The notes beneath the pieces were generated by a model that worked only from the letters and a program-made list of their open reading frames with translations, did not search any database and was not told the origin of the DNA. From assembly GCA_003560975.1 (NCBI GenBank), contig PWJA01000184.1:1-51707 (forward strand): a stretch of DNA of 51,707 nt, read 5' to 3'. Made by a program: the position numbers and the translations under genes. Numbering within the stretch: position 1 is the first letter of the stretch; every line of letters starts with the position of its first letter. Shown piece after piece: positions 39,277 through 49,441 of this stretch. This DNA is from Gammaproteobacteria bacterium. Lineage in GTDB: Bacteria > Pseudomonadota > Gammaproteobacteria > Xanthomonadales > Wenzhouxiangellaceae.

Positions 39277-41711
39277 CCCTGAGCTTCCTGATCGCTTTTG
39301 TTGTCGTCCTGCTGGCCCTGGCCTACCTGCGTGCTCCCGCATGGAGCGCGGCCGCGGCTTCAGCGCTGGGTCTGGGCCTTACCGCCATCGCTGCCGTTGC
39401 CTGGCCGATGGTGGCCCTGTTGACCGTCGCGACCATCGCCTTTGCGGTCATGGCCGTCCACCCGCTGCGTCGGGCCGTGATCTCTGCACCGCTGTTTTCC
39501 TGGTTCAAGACGGTTCTGCCCGCCATGTCGGCAACCGAGAGAGAAGCCCTGGATGCAGGCACGGTCTGGTGGGATGCCGAGTTGTTCTCCGGCAAACCGG
39601 ACTGGAAGAAGCTGTTCGACATGCCGCCGCAGCGCCTGACCGAAGAGGAGCAGGCGTTCATCGACGGCCCCGTGGAAGAACTGTGCGCCATGCTCGACGA
39701 CTGGCAGATCAACCGCGAGCTCAAGGATCTGCCGCCCGAAGTCTGGCAGTTCATTCGCGAAAAGCGTTTCCTGAGCATGATCATTCCGAAGCAATACGGC
39801 GGCCTGGACTTCAGCGCTCAGGGCAACGCCGCCGTGGTCACCAAGATCTCCACCCGCAGCCTGACCGCCGCGGTCAGCATCATGGTTCCGAACTCGCTCG
39901 GGCCGGGTGAGCTTCTGATGCACTTCGGTACCGAAGAACAGAAAGAACACTACCTGCCCCGCCTGGCCTGCGGCGACGAAATTCCGTGCTTTGCCCTGAC
40001 CTCTCCGCAAGCGGGCTCGGACGCGGCCTCGATGCCGGACGAAGGCATCGTGTGCAAGAAAGTCATCGACGGCGAAGAGGTGCTTGGCCTGTCGGTCACC
40101 TGGGACAAGCGCTACATCACCCTGGCGCCGGTCGCCACGGTGCTGGGCCTGGCGTTCAAGACCCGCGACCCCGACGGCCTGCTCGGCGGCAAGGAACACC
40201 TGGGCATCAGCTGCGCGCTGATTCCGACCAGCACCTCCGGCGTGGAGATCGGCAGCCGCCATCTGCCCGGCGGCAGCCTGTTCATGAACGGTCCGACCCG
40301 CGGCAGGAACGTGTTCATCCCGATGGACTGGCTGATCGGAGGCCGGGAACGAATCGGCCAGGGCTGGCGGATGCTGATGCATTGCCTGGCCGCCGGACGC
40401 GCCATCTCGCTGCCGGCCCAGGGGGTCGCCGGCGGCAAGACGGCGAGCATGCTCACCGGTGCGTATGCCCGGATCCGCTACCAGTTCAAGCAGCCGATCG
40501 GCCATTTCGAGGGCATCGAGGAACCCCTCGCCCGCATCGGCGCGGAAACCTATCGCATGGAAGCCGCTCACAAGCTGACCCTGAGCGCGCTCGATCGCGG
40601 CGACAAGCCGGTGGTTCTGTCGGCCATCCTCAAGGCCTACCTGACCGAGGCCAACCGCCGGGTCGTCAACGACGCCATGGACATTCACGGCGGCAAGGCC
40701 GTGGTCGAGGGACCGGGCAACTACCTGTCGATGAACTACCAGGCCCTGCCGGTTTCGATCACGGTCGAAGGGGCCAACATCCTGACCCGCTCCATGATCG
40801 TTTTCGGCCAGGGCGCGATCCGCTGCCATCCCTACCTGATCAAGGAGATGACCGCAGCCGCCGACAATGACCTGGGCGCCTTCGACAAGGCGCTGTGGGC
40901 GCACGTCGGCTTCCTGATCTCCAACGCCGTACGCTCGCCGGTGCTGGCCCTGACCGGCGCGCGCTTCAGCGCCAGCCCGGTGAGCGGTCCGACCGCCCGG
41001 TATTACCGTCAGATCAACCGCCTGAGTGCCGCGTTCACCTTCACCGCCGACCTGAGCCTGCTCATCCTGGGCGGCAAGTTCAAGTTTGCCGAAAAACTTT
41101 CCGGTCGCTTTGCCGACGCCCTGGCCAACCTGTACCTGGCCTCGGCCACCCTGCGGCGCTTCGAGGACGATGGCCGGCCGGAAGAGGATCTGGCCGTCCT
41201 GCATTTTGCGGTCCAGGACAGCCTCAACCAGGTCGAAGAGGCGCTCTACGGGGTCTACCGCAATTTCCCGATCCCGGCTCTGGGCCCCGTGCTGCGCCTG
41301 ATCAACTTCCCGCTGGGGCGGCGCAACGCGCCGGCCGGCGACCGCACCGGCCGGACCATTGCCCGTCAACTGCTGGAAAAGAGCCCGACACGCGCGCGTC
41401 TGATTCACGGTGCCTACGTATCCGACGTGGAAGACGGCGCCGGGATCGTCCTGAAAGCCTTCGACGCGGTTCTGAAGGCCGAGCCGGCCGAACACGCGCT
41501 GCGCAACGCGCTCAAGGCCGTGCCCAGCCCGACCAACGTGCACGAGGTAAGCTCCAAGGCTGTCCAGGCGGGCGTGATCACCGAAGAGCAGGCGGCCGAC
41601 CTGATCCGGGCCCAGGAGCTCAGCGCGCGGGTCATCGCCGTCGATGAATTCACTCCTGAAGAACTCGACACCACGCGCGACGAGGCTCCGAAGCTGGCGG
41701 CGGCCGGCTGA
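39273..41711 (+). CDS. fadE: Acyl-CoA dehydrogenase FadE
   Basis: FadE carries out the first, FAD-dependent step of beta-oxidation. The 812-residue length equals enteric FadE (814) and is much longer than ordinary acyl-CoA dehydrogenases. Two or three hydrophobic helices occupy about 1-75, anchoring it to the membrane. The acyl-CoA dehydrogenase core (about 140-530) contains [69 protein letters not shown] and [28 protein letters not shown] long DUF1974-like C-terminal part follows. It is translationally coupled to the PsrA-like regulator and followed 50 bases later by the FadN-like gene. Confidence 0.96.
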   Translation: MTLSFLIAFVVVLLALAYLRAPAWSAAAASALGLGLTAIAAVAWPMVALLTVATIAFAVMAVHPLRRAVISAPLFSWFKTVLPAMSATEREALDAGTVWWDAELFSGKPDWKKLFDMPPQRLTEEEQAFIDGPVEELCAMLDDWQINRELKDLPPEVWQFIREKRFLSMIIPKQYGGLDFSAQGNAAVVTKISTRSLTAAVSIMVPNSLGPGELLMHFGTEEQKEHYLPRLACGDEIPCFALTSPQAGSDAASMPDEGIVCKKVIDGEEVLGLSVTWDKRYITLAPVATVLGLAFKTRDPDGLLGGKEHLGISCALIPTSTSGVEIGSRHLPGGSLFMNGPTRGRNVFIPMDWLIGGRERIGQGWRMLMHCLAAGRAISLPAQGVAGGKTASMLTGAYARIRYQFKQPIGHFEGIEEPLARIGAETYRMEAAHKLTLSALDRGDKPVVLSAILKAYLTEANRRVVNDAMDIHGGKAVVEGPGNYLSMNYQALPVSITVEGANILTRSMIVFGQGAIRCHPYLIKEMTAAADNDLGAFDKALWAHVGFLISNAVRSPVLALTGARFSASPVSGPTARYYRQINRLSAAFTFTADLSLLILGGKFKFAEKLSGRFADALANLYLASATLRRFEDDGRPEEDLAVLHFAVQDSLNQVEEALYGVYRNFPIPALGPVLRLINFPLGRRNAPAGDRTGRTIARQLLEKSPTRARLIHGAYVSDVEDGAGIVLKAFDAVLKAEPAEHALRNALKAVPSPTNVHEVSSKAVQAGVITEEQAADLIRAQELSARVIAVDEFTPEELDTTRDEAPKLAAAG

Positions 41712-41761
41712 ACGGCACCCACAATTCCGATTGCCAAGCATTCAAACCCCAAGGACACGAC

Positions 41762-44131
41762 ATGACAGATCACAAACTTCTGGTTCGCCGCGCCGCCGTG
41801 CTCGGCGCGGGCGTGATGGGCGCCCAGATTGCCGCCCACCTGACCGCCGCCGGGATTCCGGTCGACCTCTACGACCTGCCCTCGGAAGAAGGCAAGCGTT
41901 CCGGGATTGCCGCCGGCGCCGTCGCCAACCTGCTCAAGCTCAAGCCCGCGCCGCTGGCGAGCAAGGATCTGGTCCAGTTCATCACCCCGCGCAATTTCGA
42001 CGACGATCTCGAACAGCTCGCCCACTGCGACTTCATCATCGAAGCGATCGTCGAGCGGATGGACATCAAGAAGTCCCTGTATGAAAAAATCGGTCCGCAC
42101 ATCCACGCCGACGCGTTCTTCGTCACCAATACATCCGGCCTGTCGATCGGCGAGCTCGCCGGCGTTGTGCCCGAGGCCCTGAAGGAACGCTTCTGCGGCG
42201 TGCATTTTTTCAATCCGCCGCGCTACATGCACCTGGTGGAACTCATTCCGCACCCCGGCACCGACGACCAGGTGCTCGACCTGCTCGAAGACTTTCTGAC
42301 CCGCAATCTCGGCAAAGGGGTCGTGCGCTGTCGCGACACCGCCAATTTCATCGCCAACCGGGTCGGCGTGTTTACCATGTGGTCGACCATGCACCACGCC
42401 GAGCGCCTGGGGCTGGGTTTCGATACCGTCGATGCCCTGACCGGCCCGGCCATCGGACGACCGAAGAGCGCAACCTTTCGCCTGGCCGACGTCGTCGGAC
42501 TGGACACCATGGCCAACGTCATCCGGACCATGGATTCCAAGCTCGGGGACGATCCCTGGCATCACCTGTTCCAGGCTCCGAAGTGGCTGGCCGGACTGAT
42601 CGACGCCGGCGCGCTGGGCCAGAAGTCCGGCGCCGGCGTCTTCCGCAAGGAAGGCAAGGAAATCAAGGTATTCGATCCGGAAACGGGCGACTACCGCGCG
42701 ACCGACTACAGCCTGCGCGACGAAGTCAAGGCCATTCTGGCCATCCGCGATCCGGGCGAAAAGCTGGCCGAGCTGGCCAAGGGCGAATTCCCGGAGACCG
42801 AATTCCTCTGGGCCATCCACCGCGACTTGTTTCACTACTGCGCCTACCACCTGGCCGAGATCGCCGAATCCGCGCGCGAGATCGACCTCGCCATGCGCTG
42901 GGGATACGGCTGGAAGCTGGGCCCGTTCGAGCAGTGGCAGGCCGCCGGCTGGCAGCCCGTGGCCGAACGGATCCAGGCCGATATCGATGGCGACAAGACC
43001 GGGGTCCAGGCCCACTTGCCCAAATGGGTCAGCGAAGTCGATGGCGCCCATGGGCCGGGCGGTTCTTTTTCGGCGGCCGAAGGCAAGATCAGCGCGCGCC
43101 CCGACCTGCCCGTCTACCAGCGCCAGTATCAGCCCGTCCGCCTGATCGGAGAGGCCTCGCACGACGGCCAGACGGTGCATGAAACCGATGGCATTCGCCT
43201 GTGGACCCTGACCGACGATGTGCTCATCGCCAGCCTGAAGACCAAGATGGGCGTGATCGACAACAGCGCGGTCGAAGGCCTCAACGCGGCGCTGGATCGG
43301 GCCGAAGCGGATTTCGAAGGCCTGGTGATCTGGCAGCCCAAGGGCCCGTTCTCGGCCGGCGCCAACCTGAAGGCCGCCGCCGAAGCCATCCAGCGCGGCG
43401 ACTACGACAGCGTGCGTGAACTGGTGCAGGGCTTCCAGGAGGTCAACCTGCGGATGCGCTACTCGGGCATTCCTTCGGTGGCGGCCGTGCGCGGTCTGGC
43501 CCTGGGTGGCGGCCTGGAGCTGGCCATGCATGCCAGCCGCCGGGTGGCCCATCTGGAAAGCTACATGGGCCTGGTCGAAGCCGGAGTCGGCCTGCTGCCG
43601 GCCGGCGGAGGGCTGGCCACCCTGGCCCTGCAAATCAACGCCGATGTCGCCGCCGGCGACACCTGGCCGCTGCTGGAAAAACGCTACAAGCAGGTCGCCA
43701 TGGGCCAGGTCGCCGGGTCGGCCATGGAAGCCAGGGAAATGGGCTACCTGCGCCCGGAGGACCTGATCGTCCTGCACGAGCAGGAGCTTCTGCACGCCGC
43801 TCACGGCCTGGCTCGTGCGCTGGCCGCGGCCGGCTATCGTCCGCCGCTGGCCGAGCGGACCATCCCGGCCGCCGGTGACGTCGGCATCGCCACCCTGAAG
43901 ATGCTGCTGGTCAACATGCTCGAAGGTCATTTCATCTCCGAGCATGACTTCGAGATCGGCAGCCGCATCGCCACCGCGATCTCCGGAGGAAAAATCGACC
44001 GCGGCACGCCGGTCAACGAGGCCTGGCTGCATCATCTCGAGCGCGAACACTTCCTCGAGCTGTGCGCGATGCCGAAGACGCAGGAGCGGATTGGGCATAT
44101 GTTGAAGACGGGCAAGCCTTTGCGAAATTGA
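41762..44131 (+). CDS. Bifunctional 3-hydroxyacyl-CoA dehydrogenase / enoyl-CoA hydratase (FadN-like order)
   Basis: This 789-residue protein does the second and third steps of beta-oxidation. Unlike E. coli FadB/FadJ, the dehydrogenase comes first. The NAD-binding AAVLGAGVMGAQIAAHLTAAG is at about 11-31. The catalytic FCGVHFFNPPRYMHLVELIP and the ANRVGVF helix follow, then dimerisation parts. The hydratase (crotonase) domain lies in the C-terminal half with PKGPFSAGANLKAA, VRGLALGGGLELAMHASR and the catalytic Glu region GLVEAGVGLLPAGGG. This order and length match the FadN/YusL-type enzymes (Bacillus FadN is also 789 residues). It sits between fadE and a thiolase. A strong hairpin array follows its stop. 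Confidence 0.94.
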   Translation: MTDHKLLVRRAAVLGAGVMGAQIAAHLTAAGIPVDLYDLPSEEGKRSGIAAGAVANLLKLKPAPLASKDLVQFITPRNFDDDLEQLAHCDFIIEAIVERMDIKKSLYEKIGPHIHADAFFVTNTSGLSIGELAGVVPEALKERFCGVHFFNPPRYMHLVELIPHPGTDDQVLDLLEDFLTRNLGKGVVRCRDTANFIANRVGVFTMWSTMHHAERLGLGFDTVDALTGPAIGRPKSATFRLADVVGLDTMANVIRTMDSKLGDDPWHHLFQAPKWLAGLIDAGALGQKSGAGVFRKEGKEIKVFDPETGDYRATDYSLRDEVKAILAIRDPGEKLAELAKGEFPETEFLWAIHRDLFHYCAYHLAEIAESAREIDLAMRWGYGWKLGPFEQWQAAGWQPVAERIQADIDGDKTGVQAHLPKWVSEVDGAHGPGGSFSAAEGKISARPDLPVYQRQYQPVRLIGEASHDGQTVHETDGIRLWTLTDDVLIASLKTKMGVIDNSAVEGLNAALDRAEADFEGLVIWQPKGPFSAGANLKAAAEAIQRGDYDSVRELVQGFQEVNLRMRYSGIPSVAAVRGLALGGGLELAMHASRRVAHLESYMGLVEAGVGLLPAGGGLATLALQINADVAAGDTWPLLEKRYKQVAMGQVAGSAMEAREMGYLRPEDLIVLHEQELLHAAHGLARALAAAGYRPPLAERTIPAAGDVGIATLKMLLVNMLEGHFISEHDFEIGSRIATAISGGKIDRGTPVNEAWLHHLEREHFLELCAMPKTQERIGHMLKTGKPLRN

Positions 44132-44145
44132 TCGGTTTCCGCTTA

Positions 44146-44191
44146 CCGGTTTCCGGTTTCCGTTAGTCCCTTCCCGGAAACCGGAACCCGG
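44146..44191. repeat. Hairpin made of 7-base repeats between the FadN-like gene and the thiolase gene
   Basis: Left arm 44146-44162 (CCGGTTTCCGGTTTCCG) pairs with right arm 44175-44191 in 16 of 17 positions, with a 12-base loop. Both arms and their flanks are built of a 7-base unit: CGGAAAC/CGGAACC repeated forward from 44175 to about 44208 and in inverse from about 44132 to 44162. There is no T-run after it, so it is not a normal terminator. It could stabilise or partly terminate the fad transcript, or be a REP-like element. Confidence 0.8.
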
Positions 44192-44237
44192 AACCCGTAA
44201 ACCGAAAGACTTCAAACTTTTCGAGGATTCTCAAAAA

Positions 44238-45422
44238 ATGAGTGACGCTTATATCGTTTCCGCCGTCCGCACCCCGGTTGCCCGGGCCTTCAAGGGCGGC
44301 TTTCGCAATGTCCGTCCGGACGACCTGCTGGCCCACGCGCTCAAGACCGCGCTGGCCGAAGTACCGGATCTGGATCCGGCCCGAGTCGAGGACGTCATCG
44401 TCGGCTGCGCCATGCCCGAGGCCGAGCAGGGCATGAACGTCGCCCGCATCGGCGCGCTGCTGGCCGGCCTGCCCGACAACGTGCCCGGGGTCACGGTCAA
44501 CCGTTTCTGCTCGTCGGGCCTGCAGACCATCGCCATGGCCGCCGACCGCATCCGCCTGGGCGAGGCCGACGTGATGATCGCCGCCGGCACCGAGACCATG
44601 ACCATGGTCCCGATGATGGGCCACAAGGTGGCCATGAACCCGAAGGTGTTCGACGACAATGAAAACGTCGCCATCGCCTACGGCATGGGAATCACGGCGG
44701 AAAAAGTCGCGCAGCAATGGAACGTCAGTCGCGAAGACCAGGACGCGTTCGCCTACCGCTCGCACCAGAAGGCGATCGCGGCCATCGACGGCGGCGAATT
44801 CACCGAGATCCGGCCCTACACCGTCACCAGCCGGGTGCCCGATCCGAAGACCGGACAGGTGCGCGAGATCGAGACCGTCATCGACACCGACGAGGGTCCG
44901 CGGCGCGACACCTCGCCCGAAGCGCTGGGCAAGCTCCGAACCGTGTTCGACGCCCGCGGATCGGTCACCGCCGCCACCAGCTCGCAGATGTCGGACGGCG
45001 CCGGGGCTCTGGTCCTGGTCTCTGAACGCGTTCTCAAGGAACTCAACCTCAAGCCCCTGGCGGTGTTCCGCGGTTTTTCGGTGGCCGGCGTGCCGGCCGA
45101 GATCATGGGCATCGGCCCCATCAAGGCCATCCCCAAAGTGTGCAAACAGACCGGGGTTTCCCAACAAGATCTGGACTGGATCGAGCTCAACGAGGCCTTC
45201 GCCGCCCAGGCGCTGGCGGTGATGCGTACGGTGGAACTCGATCCCGACAAGGTCAACCCGCTCGGCGGGGCCATTGCCCTGGGCCATCCGCTCGGGGCCA
45301 CCGGCGCGATCCTGGCCGCCAAGCTGATTCACGGTCTGCAGCGCCGCCAGCAGCGCTACGGCATGGTCACGATGTGCATTGGCACCGGCATGGGTGCGGC
45401 CGGCATCTTCGAGCGGACCTGA
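44238..45422 (+). CDS. fadA: Acetyl-CoA C-acyltransferase (3-ketoacyl-CoA thiolase)
   Basis: This 394-residue degradative thiolase performs the last step of beta-oxidation. The acyl-accepting cysteine is C91 in NRFCSSGLQTIAMAADRI. The other active-site motifs are NEAFAAQALAVM, GGAIALGHPLGATGA (His) and the late MCIGTGMGAAGIFE (second Cys). It starts MSDAYIVSAVRTPVARAFKGGF. With fadE and the FadN-like enzyme it completes a beta-oxidation set in one operon under the PsrA-like operator. A GAGG ribosome site precedes the ATG. It ends before a strong intrinsic terminator at 45473-45504. Confidence 0.96.
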   Translation: MSDAYIVSAVRTPVARAFKGGFRNVRPDDLLAHALKTALAEVPDLDPARVEDVIVGCAMPEAEQGMNVARIGALLAGLPDNVPGVTVNRFCSSGLQTIAMAADRIRLGEADVMIAAGTETMTMVPMMGHKVAMNPKVFDDNENVAIAYGMGITAEKVAQQWNVSREDQDAFAYRSHQKAIAAIDGGEFTEIRPYTVTSRVPDPKTGQVREIETVIDTDEGPRRDTSPEALGKLRTVFDARGSVTAATSSQMSDGAGALVLVSERVLKELNLKPLAVFRGFSVAGVPAEIMGIGPIKAIPKVCKQTGVSQQDLDWIELNEAFAAQALAVMRTVELDPDKVNPLGGAIALGHPLGATGAILAAKLIHGLQRRQQRYGMVTMCIGTGMGAAGIFERT

Positions 45423-45472
45423 GGCCGAACGGCGAGATCCAGAAAACCGGCGCCCCCCGCGGGCTCGCCCGT

Positions 45473-45504
45473 AGGGCACTGGCTGATCGGCCAGTGCCCT
45501 TTTT
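45473..45504 (+). terminator. Intrinsic terminator of the fad operon
   Basis: An 11-base-pair GC-rich stem (AGGGCACTGGC at 45473-45483 with its complement at 45490-45500), extended by a T-G pair, closes on a GATC loop. It is followed by a T-run (TTTTT at 45500-45504). It lies 50 bases after the thiolase stop and before the converging ggt gene. Confidence 0.88.
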
Positions 45505-45546
45505 CGTTGCCGGTCGGGTGATTTTTCCGCCGTCGCGGTGAGCGCC

Positions 45547-47241
45547 TCAGCGAAGATCGCGCACTTCGGCCCCGCCGGAATCCCAGCGCGGATCATGGGC
45601 GGCCTCGACCCGGTCGTTGGCTCGATCCCACATCACGCCGTGCATGTTGCCCCAGGTCCGGGCGCGGACGCTGACCTCGTGGCCCAGCGCCTCCAGCTCG
45701 GCGATCTCCTCATCGCTGAGAAAGCCCCGCTCAAGCGAAATCTCATCCGGCTGATACTGGTGGTGGAAGCGCGGCAGCGAAACCCAGGATTCCGGGCCAT
45801 TGCCGTCGACGAAATCGAGGATGCCGAGCAAGACCATGGTGATGATGCGCGACCCGCCCGGCGTCCCGAGCACGGCCACGCGGTCGTTCGACTTCACGAT
45901 GGTCGGGCTCATCGACGAGAGCATGCGCTTGCCCGGCTCGATCGCGTTGGCATCGAAACCGATCAGGCCGTACTCGTTGGGCACGCCCGGCGCCGCCGAG
46001 AAATCGTCCATCTCGTTGTTGAGCAGCACCCCGGTCCCGGGCGGCACATAGGCCGCGCCGTACGGCAGATTGATGGTCAGGGTCGCCGAGACCATGTTGC
46101 CATCGCCGTCGATCAGCGAAAAATGGCTGGTGTTGTCGCCCTCCGGCCGCAGCGACGGATCGGCCGCCAGCGCCGCCGACGGCGTGGCCCGGTCCATGCG
46201 CATCCCGGCGCGCAGGCCCGCCGCGTAGTACGGACTGAGCAGCATCGACGTCGGAATGTCGACGAAATCGGGATCGCCCAGGTACAAGGCACGGTCACGG
46301 TAGGCCCGGCGCATCGCCTCGGACAGCAGGTGGACCCGTTCGACCCGGCTCATCGCGCCCAGGTCGTAGGGCTCGATCAGATTGAGGATCTGGGCAATGA
46401 CGATGCCGCCCGACGACGGCGGCGAGGCGGTGATCAGTTCATGGCCACGATAGCGGGTTCGAACAACGTCGCGCTCGACCACCTCGTAGGCGGCCAGATC
46501 GTCCAGCGACCAGATGCCGCCTTCGGCGTTGGCGCCGGCCACCAGTTTCGCGGCCACCGGTCCACGGTAGAAGCCGTCGAAGCCTTCTGCGGCCAGGGCC
46601 CGCAGCGTGCCGGCCAGGTCCGGCTGGCGGATGATCGCGCCCACTTCGGGAATGTCGCCGCCGGGCAGGAAGATCTCGGCCGTGTCCGGCCAGCGCAGCA
46701 TGATGTGGGCGCGAAAGTTCAGCAGGGTCTGATACTTGGAATCCACGGGAAACCCGTCTTCGGCCAGGCGAATGGCCGGACCCAGCAGTTCGGCCAGCGG
46801 CAGCGTGCCGTAGCGTTCGGCCAGGTGAACCCACGCCGCGGGCGCACCGGGAATGCCGGCCGCCAGCGGCCCGTTGATGGCCCGGTCGCGAACCACCTCA
46901 CCGTCCTCGTCGAGGAACATGTCGCGGGTGGCGGCCGACGGCGCCGTCTCGCGCCCGTCGACCATGATCGAAAAATCGTCCTCGGGCCGATGCAGGATCC
47001 AGAACCCGCCGCCGCCGATGCCCGAAGAAGCCGGCTCGACCACGGCCAGGGCCGCCGATACGGCCACGGCGGCGTCGAACGCATTGCCGCCCTGCCCGAA
47101 GATTTCCAGACCGGCGGCAGTCGCCAGCTCATGGGCGCTGGAGACGGCAACCCGGTTCGGGGCGGCTGCAAGCGGCAGCGATGCCAGCAGCACGAGAAGA
47201 AGAAGGACACGGGCGCCGAGCGCCGGCAAACAATGATTCAT
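45547..47241 (-). CDS. ggt: Gamma-glutamyltranspeptidase
   Basis: GGT cleaves gamma-glutamyl bonds of glutathione and its conjugates in the periplasm. The 564-residue precursor has a signal peptide (about 1-27, ending LAAAP). It is expected to self-cleave before T371 in GDNTSHFSLID, which becomes the N-terminal nucleophile of the small subunit. Downstream are LLNNEMDDFSAAPGVPNEYGL, GKRMLSSMSPTIV and GTPGGSRIITMVLLGILDF, all standard. The ATG at 47241 gives the signal peptide; an earlier in-frame start would add a non-conserved stretch overlapping coaD. coaD lies 40 bases upstream on the same strand, so a shared transcript rsmD-coaD-ggt is possible. Confidence 0.95.
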   Translation of the reverse strand: MNHCLPALGARVLLLLVLLASLPLAAAPNRVAVSSAHELATAAGLEIFGQGGNAFDAAVAVSAALAVVEPASSGIGGGGFWILHRPEDDFSIMVDGRETAPSAATRDMFLDEDGEVVRDRAINGPLAAGIPGAPAAWVHLAERYGTLPLAELLGPAIRLAEDGFPVDSKYQTLLNFRAHIMLRWPDTAEIFLPGGDIPEVGAIIRQPDLAGTLRALAAEGFDGFYRGPVAAKLVAGANAEGGIWSLDDLAAYEVVERDVVRTRYRGHELITASPPSSGGIVIAQILNLIEPYDLGAMSRVERVHLLSEAMRRAYRDRALYLGDPDFVDIPTSMLLSPYYAAGLRAGMRMDRATPSAALAADPSLRPEGDNTSHFSLIDGDGNMVSATLTINLPYGAAYVPPGTGVLLNNEMDDFSAAPGVPNEYGLIGFDANAIEPGKRMLSSMSPTIVKSNDRVAVLGTPGGSRIITMVLLGILDFVDGNGPESWVSLPRFHHQYQPDEISLERGFLSDEEIAELEALGHEVSVRARTWGNMHGVMWDRANDRVEAAHDPRWDSGGAEVRDLR

Positions 47242-47281
47242 GGTCGGGTTCCTCTCCAGCCGATCCTGCCGAACGGCGCGA

Positions 47282-47827
<546 letters not shown>

Positions 47828-48403
47828 TCACTCGCGCAGGGCACCGGAGGAGCGCTGCAGCAGCGTCAGCGTCACCTGGCCGAGCCGCTTCTGGCGAACA
47901 AGCTCAAGTCCCGGCGGCCACGGATCCGGCAGCTGATCCGGGGCACACTCCACATAGACCAGGCCGCGCTCGGCCAGCCAGCCGACCGGCTCCAGCAGCA
48001 GCGACAGAACCCGTTCGAGCAATGCGCTCTCGAACGGCGGGTCGACCAGTACCAGGTCGAAGCACTGCCGCTCACGCTCGAGCCAGCGCAGGGCATCCTG
48101 CTCAACGACTTCGACGCTCTCGCTGCCCGGCCACTGCAGCGCGCCCTGGCGCAGACGCCGGACGGCCGCCGGGTCGCGCTCGATGAGTACGACCCGGCCC
48201 GCGCCGCGCGAGGCCGCCTCCAGGCCCAGGGCGCCGGTGCCGGCGAACAGGTCGAGGACCCGGGCCCCGACCACGCGCGGACCGATCCAGTTGAACAGGG
48301 TCTCGCGCGCCCGGTCGCCGGTGGGACGGAGACCGGGCCGGTCCGGAACCTCCAGTCGGCGGCCGCGCCAGCGCCCGGCGATGATGCGTATTTTTCCGGT
48401 CAT
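47828..48403 (-). CDS. rsmD: 16S rRNA (guanine966-N2)-methyltransferase
   Basis: RsmD methylates G966 of 16S rRNA in the assembled small subunit. The 191-residue Rossmann methyltransferase has IRIIAGRWRGRRLEVPD at the N-terminus, RPTGDRARETLFNWI and the SAM-binding DLFAGTGALGLEAASRGAG. The catalytic DPPF is in FDLVLVDPPFES. Length and sequence match the family. It diverges from ftsY with only 20 bases between the two start codons, a neighbourhood conserved in E. coli. coaD lies 39 bases downstream. Confidence 0.95.
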   Translation of the reverse strand: MTGKIRIIAGRWRGRRLEVPDRPGLRPTGDRARETLFNWIGPRVVGARVLDLFAGTGALGLEAASRGAGRVVLIERDPAAVRRLRQGALQWPGSESVEVVEQDALRWLERERQCFDLVLVDPPFESALLERVLSLLLEPVGWLAERGLVYVECAPDQLPDPWPPGLELVRQKRLGQVTLTLLQRSSGALRE

Positions 48404-48423
48404 GGTGATAGCATACCTGCGCC

Positions 48424-49431
48424 ATGTTCTCGATCTTTCGTCGCAAAAAATCCGGCACCGGGGTGGAAACCACGACCGTTCGGCCGAGCGAAAAATCCGG
48501 CGTCGACCCGCTCGAGGCCCGGCTGGCGCGCACCCGCTCCAGTCTGTCGAGCCTGTTCGGCCTGATCAAGAGCGCCAGCCAGATCGACGAAGAACTGATC
48601 GAGGAAATCGAGACCACTCTCCTGACCGCCGATATGGGGGTCGGAGCCACCACCCGGATCATCGATCGCCTGCGCGAAGGCATCGCCAAGGGCGTGGTAG
48701 CCGAGCCGTCGCAGGTGCTGCCGGCGGTCCAGGCCGAGCTGTATGACCTGATCGAACCGGTAGAGCAATTCCTGGCCGTCGACCCGGCGAAAAAGCCGTT
48801 CGTCATCCTGACCGTCGGCGTCAACGGCGTTGGCAAAACCACCACCATCGGCAAACTGGCCCGGCGCTACATGGACGAAGGCCTGTCGGTCATGCTCGCC
48901 GCCGGCGATACCTTCCGCGCCGCCGCGGTCGAACAGCTTCAGGCCTGGGGCGAGCGCAACGGCGTACCGGTGGTGGCCCAGAAATCGGGCGCGGACACCG
49001 CCGCGGTGATCTACGACGCCCTGCACTCGGCCAGGGCGCGCGGGATCGATGTCCTGATCGCCGACACCGCCGGTCGCCTGCACACCCAGGGCCATCTGAT
49101 GGACGAGCTGGCCAAGGTTCGGCGGGTGATGAAAAAGATCGATCCCGACGCGCCGCACGAGACCATGCTGGTTGTCGATGCCGGAACGGGTCAGAACGCG
49201 CTCGCGCAGGCGCGTCAGTTCAACCAGGCCGTGGAACTGACCGGCATCACCGTGACCAAGCTCGACGGCACCGCGCGCGGCGGCGTGCTCTTCGCCATCG
49301 CCCACGAACTGAACATCCCGATCCGCTTCATCGGCGTCGGCGAAACCGCCGCCGACCTGCGTCCGTTCGATGCCGGAACCTTCGTTCACGCCGTCCTGCC
49401 GGTCGAGGAGCGGGCAGAACAGAGCGCTTGA
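48424..49431 (+). CDS. ftsY: Signal recognition particle receptor FtsY
   Basis: FtsY docks SRP-ribosome complexes at the membrane and hydrolyses GTP with Ffh. The 335-residue protein has almost no acidic A domain (only about 30 residues before the N domain), unlike the 497-residue E. coli form. The N domain is at about 30-110. The G domain contains [20 protein letters not shown] (G1, about 130-149), [20 protein letters not shown] (G3), [10 protein letters not shown] (G4) and a closing [17 protein letters not shown]. The short N-terminus is normal for many non-enteric gammaproteobacteria. It starts 20 bases from divergent rsmD and is followed by mutY 10 bases later. Confidence 0.96.
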   Translation: MFSIFRRKKSGTGVETTTVRPSEKSGVDPLEARLARTRSSLSSLFGLIKSASQIDEELIEEIETTLLTADMGVGATTRIIDRLREGIAKGVVAEPSQVLPAVQAELYDLIEPVEQFLAVDPAKKPFVILTVGVNGVGKTTTIGKLARRYMDEGLSVMLAAGDTFRAAAVEQLQAWGERNGVPVVAQKSGADTAAVIYDALHSARARGIDVLIADTAGRLHTQGHLMDELAKVRRVMKKIDPDAPHETMLVVDAGTGQNALAQARQFNQAVELTGITVTKLDGTARGGVLFAIAHELNIPIRFIGVGETAADLRPFDAGTFVHAVLPVEERAEQSA

Positions 49432-49441
49432 TCATCCGTCA

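Noticed and set aside
41414-44215. A 933-codon - strand open frame opposite the FadN-like gene
   Set aside because: Composition reflects the reverse complement of GC-rich codons; no motif, and the + strand gene has all catalytic residues of its family.
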